A DNA stretch of 36,111 nucleotides from Candidatus Gastranaerophilales bacterium (lineage in GTDB: Bacteria > Cyanobacteriota > Vampirovibrionia > Gastranaerophilales > Gastranaerophilaceae): contig CALVAY010000017.1 in NCBI GenBank assembly GCA_944325665.1, positions 1-36,111 of the forward strand. Reading direction: 5' to 3'. The notes under the pieces are model-generated. The model worked only from the letters and a program-made list of their open reading frames with translations. It searched no databases and was not told the origin of the DNA. Within the stretch, counting starts at the first letter, position 1. Each line of letters starts with the position of its first letter. The position numbers were made by a program, and so were the translations under genes. This document shows, piece by piece, positions 33,101 through 36,111 of this stretch.

Positions 33101-33318
33101 AAGCTGTTCCAGTCGAATTGACCAACTGCACCTGCACCGCCGTTAACAACAACATCCATTCTGTTTCCGTCTGTGGTAACGGAACCGTTGATAGAGCCGT
33201 TAAGGTCGGGCATTGCTCCCGCATCAAGTGCTAAAGCAGTTGTTGTGGAGAGCGGCATGTAGCTCAAGAAACTGAACAAAATCAAAGCTGAGGCTAATTT
33301 TTTGTGCTTAAGTTTCAT
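30166..33318 (-). CDS. TpsA exoprotein, filamentous-haemagglutinin-type (two-partner secretion)
   Basis: Large secreted or surface-held beta-helix protein exported by the TpsB encoded divergently. The start at 33318 gives MKLKHKKLASALILFSFLSY, a signal peptide cleaved near ALA-LD, and AAAGGGAA lies upstream. The TPS secretion domain spans about residues 31-260: DVVVNGGAGAVGQFDWNSFNVG, LNRVLATGG, then INPNGLMFGEGSQVDLNSF with NPNG at 131-134, and Cys113/Cys118 before it. The rest to about 880 is parallel beta-helix with repeated 'ITIENA', 'VKIENT', 'VTIKNG' strands and much Asn. The end is Pro/Glu-rich with one Cys (SGCEPPPEVNPNPPEFNPD) and closes in KKENEYEI. 1050 residues; adhesin role inferred, no toxin domain seen. 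Confidence 0.9.
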   Translation of the reverse strand: MKLKHKKLASALILFSFLSYMPLSTTTALALDAGAMPDLNGSINGSVTTDGNRMDVVVNGGAGAVGQFDWNSFNVGKDGHVNFGFTNNSQTSLNRVLATGGLSQIYGKLTNSCVGGDCASYSGTGKVILINPNGLMFGEGSQVDLNSFTATTFDLKGAKNLKDLTPEQLQAYKATFNIKSDGTPSDLVTKAQFIRNGALKTTDGAAVTLQGTDFNVDKSLGIAADNVNIYKDSLIRTNLNYNYGGGQDASKHHQSFSNVRIVTGDGVNFNYQLNGNINGHKVASNSNSSITNNINMDGATIQSGSITIENAGKKAGSDINIKNSIVKGYKLVNNEYGDIIIKGQNDVNIDNTHLQTNNTYHKADGKNTYSQKGGRIAVTAGKNVNLTNSKFESAYANKNLGDPNVNGSYAGDISVSAKGGDVKIENTNLHAKGNLLVAAAGKISAKDSVLRARNHSDNDASAANLLKTVELAAGKGITLDNTYSESTNYTTLYTPGSIDVKNNSVLYTTNKALNMYGTDTTIADSTLVFNGLNFVHPSGMVNNVTIKDGTTLSETNPYSEGIKISTNGNLTIDNAKLQRRGFKATVDQDTLDMNVTLNQAQNQDSITLESTGGKVTIKNGSNITTNKGDITANALDSTKGEVFVQNSKLTSAGDINLNQALTHNAGTHITKDSTLKGKNIRITTKNNDADINADIDNFANLSYSERLVLNAGRDNNITGTNKSLNATRVDFNANRNNNINITNGNVYADDTTFNGHVNNITATGDVALKNVTIKAKNSSAPEATKTIINAGGNFTTPDGSVLKVNSTKLIANADKDTNINLVGANNKKAGIEINAKYNSNQLSNKTVTINAADDVLAISKIKSGNLNLDKNDTFLAAITDLTASDIEGVTKDPSGRAYIEVANWGQFNLDPMESFDQFIQPDSFTYTDHFVPGKHQPEAGEAIDTYKKHFIEFDSNGVMEKFLLVYEKPVSGCEPPPEVNPNPPEFNPDLGLDSLINQMRLPRQLEPVSRVAPIANNTTDPTTGIVSAAARIQIDDEATTTQKKENEYEI

Positions 33319-33679
33319 ATGTTCCCTTTCTTCTAATAGAGTTAGAAAATTTTTATACAAACACTTATAGTTTTCTAAAACTTGGCAATAAAAAAACTTG
33401 CCTTTATGTGTAGAAATGTTTTAAAAATTTACAAAAGTTTACTTTACCAAGTCCTAAAGTCTTATAATTATAAGCTAAACGGGAATATTAATCATGCATG
33501 CAAAAAAAATTATTTACATATTTTAATAGATATATTGATAAAGTTTGTTTTTTAAAATATCTTATAAAAACATCCCTTTATTAAAAATAAATAAACCATT
33601 AATATGATTTATTTATGCCGTTACCATTATATATTTATTGTGTGATATCACAGCTAAAAAAGTAAGAAAAGGAATTAAA
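33319..33679. promoter_or_regulatory. Divergent tpsA-tpsB control region (361 bp)
   Basis: No gene is visible here. For tpsA (minus) the best -10 is TATAAA at 33352-33357 with TTTTAG 17 bp upstream (33375-33380). Two AAAACTTG copies (33377 and 33393) and a GGCAA/TTGCC inverted repeat (33384-33402) lie just upstream. A perfect 14-bp palindrome CTTATAATTATAAG at 33461-33474 contains TATAAT on both strands. TTTAC recurs at 33427, 33438 and 33443. For tpsB (plus) a TATATT at 33630-33635 with a weak TTTATT is the closest candidate, followed by the palindrome at 33641. Which elements are used cannot be decided by eye. Confidence 0.5.
33641..33652. promoter_or_regulatory. Perfect palindrome TGTGATATCACA upstream of tpsB
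   Basis: A 12-bp perfect palindrome 27 bases before the tpsB ATG and just downstream of a candidate -10. It resembles half-sites of CRP (TGTGA/TCACA), but the spacer is two bases instead of six, so another dimeric regulator is more likely. Its place at the expected transcription start suits a repressor. Confidence 0.45.
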
Positions 33680-35449
33680 ATGCTGCATTGTAGATTTAAG
33701 AAGTTGGGCGCGCCGCTGTTGCTATTGTGTTTTTTGGCAACAACCAATACGGCTCTTTCTATCCCCATGGAAGCCGCCCAAAACGTCGGTAACTTTGACC
33801 CCGGTGTTATCGACCAAACTAACTTAATCCAGATGAAAGAGTATGAATACCGCACTCGTGAGAACCTTAAGGAACACGAACGCGGTCGTGAAGTTATCGA
33901 AATGGACAAAAAAATGCGCGATGAAATCGATAAACTTCCGAATAAAGAAGTTAGTTTTAAACTGAATTCGATAAAGTTTACAGGTAACACGCAATTTACT
34001 GAAGAACAGTTAATGGATTTAATTTGCGAAAAGATAGGTCAAGAAGTTACAATTAACGACCTAATCGGCTTTGCAAATATGGTTACCGAATATTACCAAC
34101 AGCGCGGTTATATCTCAACAATTGCTTATCTTCCTCCTCAAAAGGTTCAAGACGGTAACGTTGAGATTATCGTTATGGAAGGTAAATACGGTAAGGTTGA
34201 AATTGAAGGTAATAAATGGGCAAGGGACAAATTTGTTCGTGCTACATATTTAAAAGATAAAAATATTGAACCCGGAAAAGTTTTGAATATCGCTGATATT
34301 CAAGAATCTTTAAGGGAAATGAACGCTACAAGGTATATGAGAGGTCAAGTCTCTATGCAAGACAGTGAAGAATCCGCTCAATATACCGATTTCACCTTGG
34401 AGATGAAAGACAGATTTCCGATTGACTTTGACTTCCGTTTTGATAACCAAGGTCGTGATGCAGTAGGTCTAAACCGTGCGGTATTCTTTGCAGGCATGTA
34501 CAACCTAACAGGTTGGGGCGATAAATTATTGTCAACAACAACCTTAGGAAGACGTTCAGTTGGTCAAGGTGTTTTCTACTCTGTTCCAATCGGACGCCAT
34601 GAAACAAAATTGAACTTAGGTTACAGTTACAGTGGTATTACCATGGGTGAGCAATGGGCTGATTTAGACATCAGAGGTAAATCTCACAACTTCTTCGGTG
34701 GCTTATCAAGAAGATTGGTAAAAACTGAAAACTACAAGTTATACGGTGATGTTTCTTTGGATATCAGAAACACTGAAACAACTTTCGGGCCTCAAAAAAT
34801 ATCTTTGTATGATTACAGAACAAGAGCCCTAAGGGTTAACTTTACAAACATTAAAGATGACTTTAGCGGTAAATGGTTCGGAAACGTTGGTGCCAGTGTT
34901 GGTTTACCTATATTCGGAGCATCTGACGAGTATGATTACCTTGGATACAGATGGCTTCCAAGTAACAAATTTGTTAAAGTTAATGCTAATTTAGCCAGAT
35001 TGCAAATATTGCCTATGAGATCAATGGCAATTGTTCAAGTTGGCGGTCAGTGGGCTAACCATTCACTATATCCGTCTGAAAAAATGCAATTTGGTGGTAT
35101 TTCATCCGTAAGAGGTTATGAAGAAGGTTTCACAATCCGTGATTACGGTGTTACAGCATCATTGGAATTCAGGTCTCACATTCCTTTCTTAAATAGAATC
35201 TTGCCTGAAAAATTGAGATTTATAGATGATTCAATTCAATGGGCAGCCTTCTATGATGCAGGTTGGTTTGGTGATGTTGCAACAGATACATACGGTCCAA
35301 GTTACTTAATGAGTGTGGGCGGCGGTCTTATCCTAAGACTTACAAAATACTTATCAGGTAACGTTTATATAGGTGTTCCGATTGGTAATAAATTGGAAGG
35401 TGCATCTAACTGCCGTGTCCACTTTACAATTACATCAAACATCCTGTAG
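33680..35449 (+). CDS. TpsB outer-membrane transporter (ShlB/FhaC family)
   Basis: Omp85-superfamily pore that exports the TpsA exoprotein. The start at 33680 follows AAAAGGAA and gives a signal peptide (MLHCRFKKLGAPLLLLCFLATTNTALS). A charged linker at 45-88 precedes two POTRA domains: one at about 91-165 (VSFKLNSIKFTGNTQFTEEQL, YYQQRGYISTIAYLPPQ) and one at 166-245 (YGKVEIEGNKWARDKFVRA). The 16-strand barrel follows (FDFRFDNQGRDAVGLNRA onwards) with the conserved VRGY loop motif at 477-480 and a D-A-G-W-F near 525. The last residues are TITSNIL, ending in Leu where most outer-membrane barrels end in Phe or Trp. 589 residues, typical. It is divergent from tpsA instead of forming an operon. 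Confidence 0.93.
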   Translation: MLHCRFKKLGAPLLLLCFLATTNTALSIPMEAAQNVGNFDPGVIDQTNLIQMKEYEYRTRENLKEHERGREVIEMDKKMRDEIDKLPNKEVSFKLNSIKFTGNTQFTEEQLMDLICEKIGQEVTINDLIGFANMVTEYYQQRGYISTIAYLPPQKVQDGNVEIIVMEGKYGKVEIEGNKWARDKFVRATYLKDKNIEPGKVLNIADIQESLREMNATRYMRGQVSMQDSEESAQYTDFTLEMKDRFPIDFDFRFDNQGRDAVGLNRAVFFAGMYNLTGWGDKLLSTTTLGRRSVGQGVFYSVPIGRHETKLNLGYSYSGITMGEQWADLDIRGKSHNFFGGLSRRLVKTENYKLYGDVSLDIRNTETTFGPQKISLYDYRTRALRVNFTNIKDDFSGKWFGNVGASVGLPIFGASDEYDYLGYRWLPSNKFVKVNANLARLQILPMRSMAIVQVGGQWANHSLYPSEKMQFGGISSVRGYEEGFTIRDYGVTASLEFRSHIPFLNRILPEKLRFIDDSIQWAAFYDAGWFGDVATDTYGPSYLMSVGGGLILRLTKYLSGNVYIGVPIGNKLEGASNCRVHFTITSNIL

Positions 35450-35465
35450 TTTGAAAATGAAGTTT

Positions 35466-35492
35466 AAAAGCCCTGAATTTCAGGGCTTTTTT
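35466..35492 (+). terminator. Intrinsic terminator between tpsB and the convergent gene
   Basis: AAAAGCCCTGAA / TTTCAGGGCTTTT forms a near-perfect 12-bp stem with a minimal loop, followed by T residues to 35492 on the plus strand. It begins 17 bases after the tpsB stop and four bases past its end comes the stop of the convergent gene; a shorter T-run on the minus strand suggests it also works in reverse. Confidence 0.9.
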
Positions 35493-35496
35493 GTGC

Positions 35497-36111
35497 TTAT
35501 CTTTTTCTGTAATAGCCTTTTACTTTTGTTCCGTCATCTCTTGTATACTCATCCACATAAATATAGGCACCTGAGGCAACACCTTGTTTGGCTTCATACT
35601 CTGATGGCGCAAATTTATTTTTAATTTGCGTGTCGATTATATCTTGTACGTTTAAAAATTCTTTATTTGTCATATTGTCAATTGCTTTGCTTGTAAAGAA
35701 AGTCTTGCCGTCATTTAACGGTGCAATAACTTTCTCTTTAAAATGATTGAATCCCTCTAGAGCATTAATAGCAAACGGATCTATTTTAGTAAACAGCTTG
35801 TTTTCTACAAATTTTCTCGGGTCATCAGGACTTGTAATCAGCTTGCCTTCGCGCATTTTCTGCATAACAAGTTCAGCCGCCAGATTTTTAATATATCTGT
35901 CATTTTTTGCTCCGGGGTCATTTCTTAGCATTTCTCTTAATTCAAGCCCTATTTCTCTGCCTACTCTGTTGTTCCAGTTGTCCATGTTCTCTTCCGCTTC
36001 CGGCTGCCCTTTGTTAACTTTGCCGTTTAATTCATGTCCTTTTGCAAATATTGCAGCTATTGGTACATTATATCTTTGCACCCCTATTGCCTGCATAAAA
36101 GCGTGTTTAAA
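35497..36111 (-). CDS. C-terminal part of an unknown protein, possible DUF6973-type domain
   Basis: The frame is open to the right edge, so the N-terminus is missing; 204 residues are visible. The visible start reads FKHAFMQAIGVQRYN, then AAIFAKGHELNGK, then MDNWNNRVGREIGLEL. The order 'H-A-F', '(A)xxHE' and 'M-D-x-x-N-N-x-x-G-R' recalls the DUF6973-type domain found at the ends of some secreted or polymorphic-toxin-like proteins, but I can only compare from memory. The remainder is charged and helical, with a C-terminal beta-like end AYIYVDEYTRDDGTKVKGYYRKR. It converges on tpsB across a shared terminator, so it is not in that operon. Function unknown. Confidence 0.6.
   Translation of the reverse strand, partial: FKHAFMQAIGVQRYNVPIAAIFAKGHELNGKVNKGQPEAEENMDNWNNRVGREIGLELREMLRNDPGAKNDRYIKNLAAELVMQKMREGKLITSPDDPRKFVENKLFTKIDPFAINALEGFNHFKEKVIAPLNDGKTFFTSKAIDNMTNKEFLNVQDIIDTQIKNKFAPSEYEAKQGVASGAYIYVDEYTRDDGTKVKGYYRKR

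Noticed and set aside
30166-33318. CdiA-type contact-dependent toxin
   Set aside because: The protein is 1050 residues, lacks a VENN-type boundary and any C-terminal enzyme domain, and no immunity gene follows; a structural exoprotein fits better.
33319-33360. Upstream start at 33360 for tpsA
   Set aside because: It would put 14 mostly charged residues before the signal peptide; the ATG at 33318 has a good ribosome site and a standard signal sequence.
33641-33652. CRP/FNR-type binding site upstream of tpsB
   Set aside because: The half-sites match TGTGA/TCACA, but the centre is two bases rather than six, so the geometry is wrong for CRP.

Overview
The window looks like a chromosome segment of a low-GC, didermic gut-type bacterium of the non-photosynthetic cyanobacterial sister lineage (Vampirovibrionia/Melainabacteria, most likely Gastranaerophilales). 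This is an inference from gene content. An LL-diaminopimelate aminotransferase and a DUF512 iron-sulfur protein of a type best known from Cyanobacteria occur together with Kdo activation (kdsB), a secretin and a two-partner secretion pair, all of which need an outer membrane. No rRNA, tRNA, CRISPR array, IS element or phage module was seen.

Layout. 1-758: start of a B12-dependent ribonucleotide reductase (minus strand), a regulatory gap and a small TPR protein. 1336-5270: housekeeping run of nrnA, a YihY membrane protein, a YhaM-like nuclease, a secreted protein of unknown role and a CinA C-terminal amidase. 5337-15178: one tightly packed, probably single transcript that begins with six Tad/Flp pilus machine genes (cpaB, cpaC, cpaE, cpaF, tadB, tadC) and continues into ribD, aroQ, thiL and ispD. 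15156-19997 (minus): uppS-rdgB, then a GAF/HD-GYP signalling protein followed by an exported TPR protein. 20084-24600: PadR-like regulator plus DUF512 FeS protein, an unknown helical protein, ffh and rpsP. 24672-27216: a CgeB-like glycosyltransferase, dapL and an orphan Flp pilin. 27213-30055 (minus): an exported TPR protein with kdsB. 30166-35449: a divergent TpsA/TpsB two-partner secretion pair around a 361-bp control region. 35497 to the right edge (minus): the C-terminal part of a protein that may belong to the DUF6973-type family seen in secreted proteins.

How it fits together. Much of the window concerns the cell envelope and surface: the pilus machine and a separately transcribed pilin, a secreted beta-helix exoprotein with its outer-membrane transporter, Kdo and undecaprenyl precursors, and exported TPR proteins. 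Several genes (nrnA, yhaM-like, padR-like, ffh, the 698-residue TPR gene) have no Shine-Dalgarno sequence and a -10 hexamer only 6-9 bases before the start codon, which suggests leaderless transcription. Genes inside operons mostly have ordinary Shine-Dalgarno sequences and often TTG or GTG starts. All functional calls come from reading motifs by eye; no database search was run.
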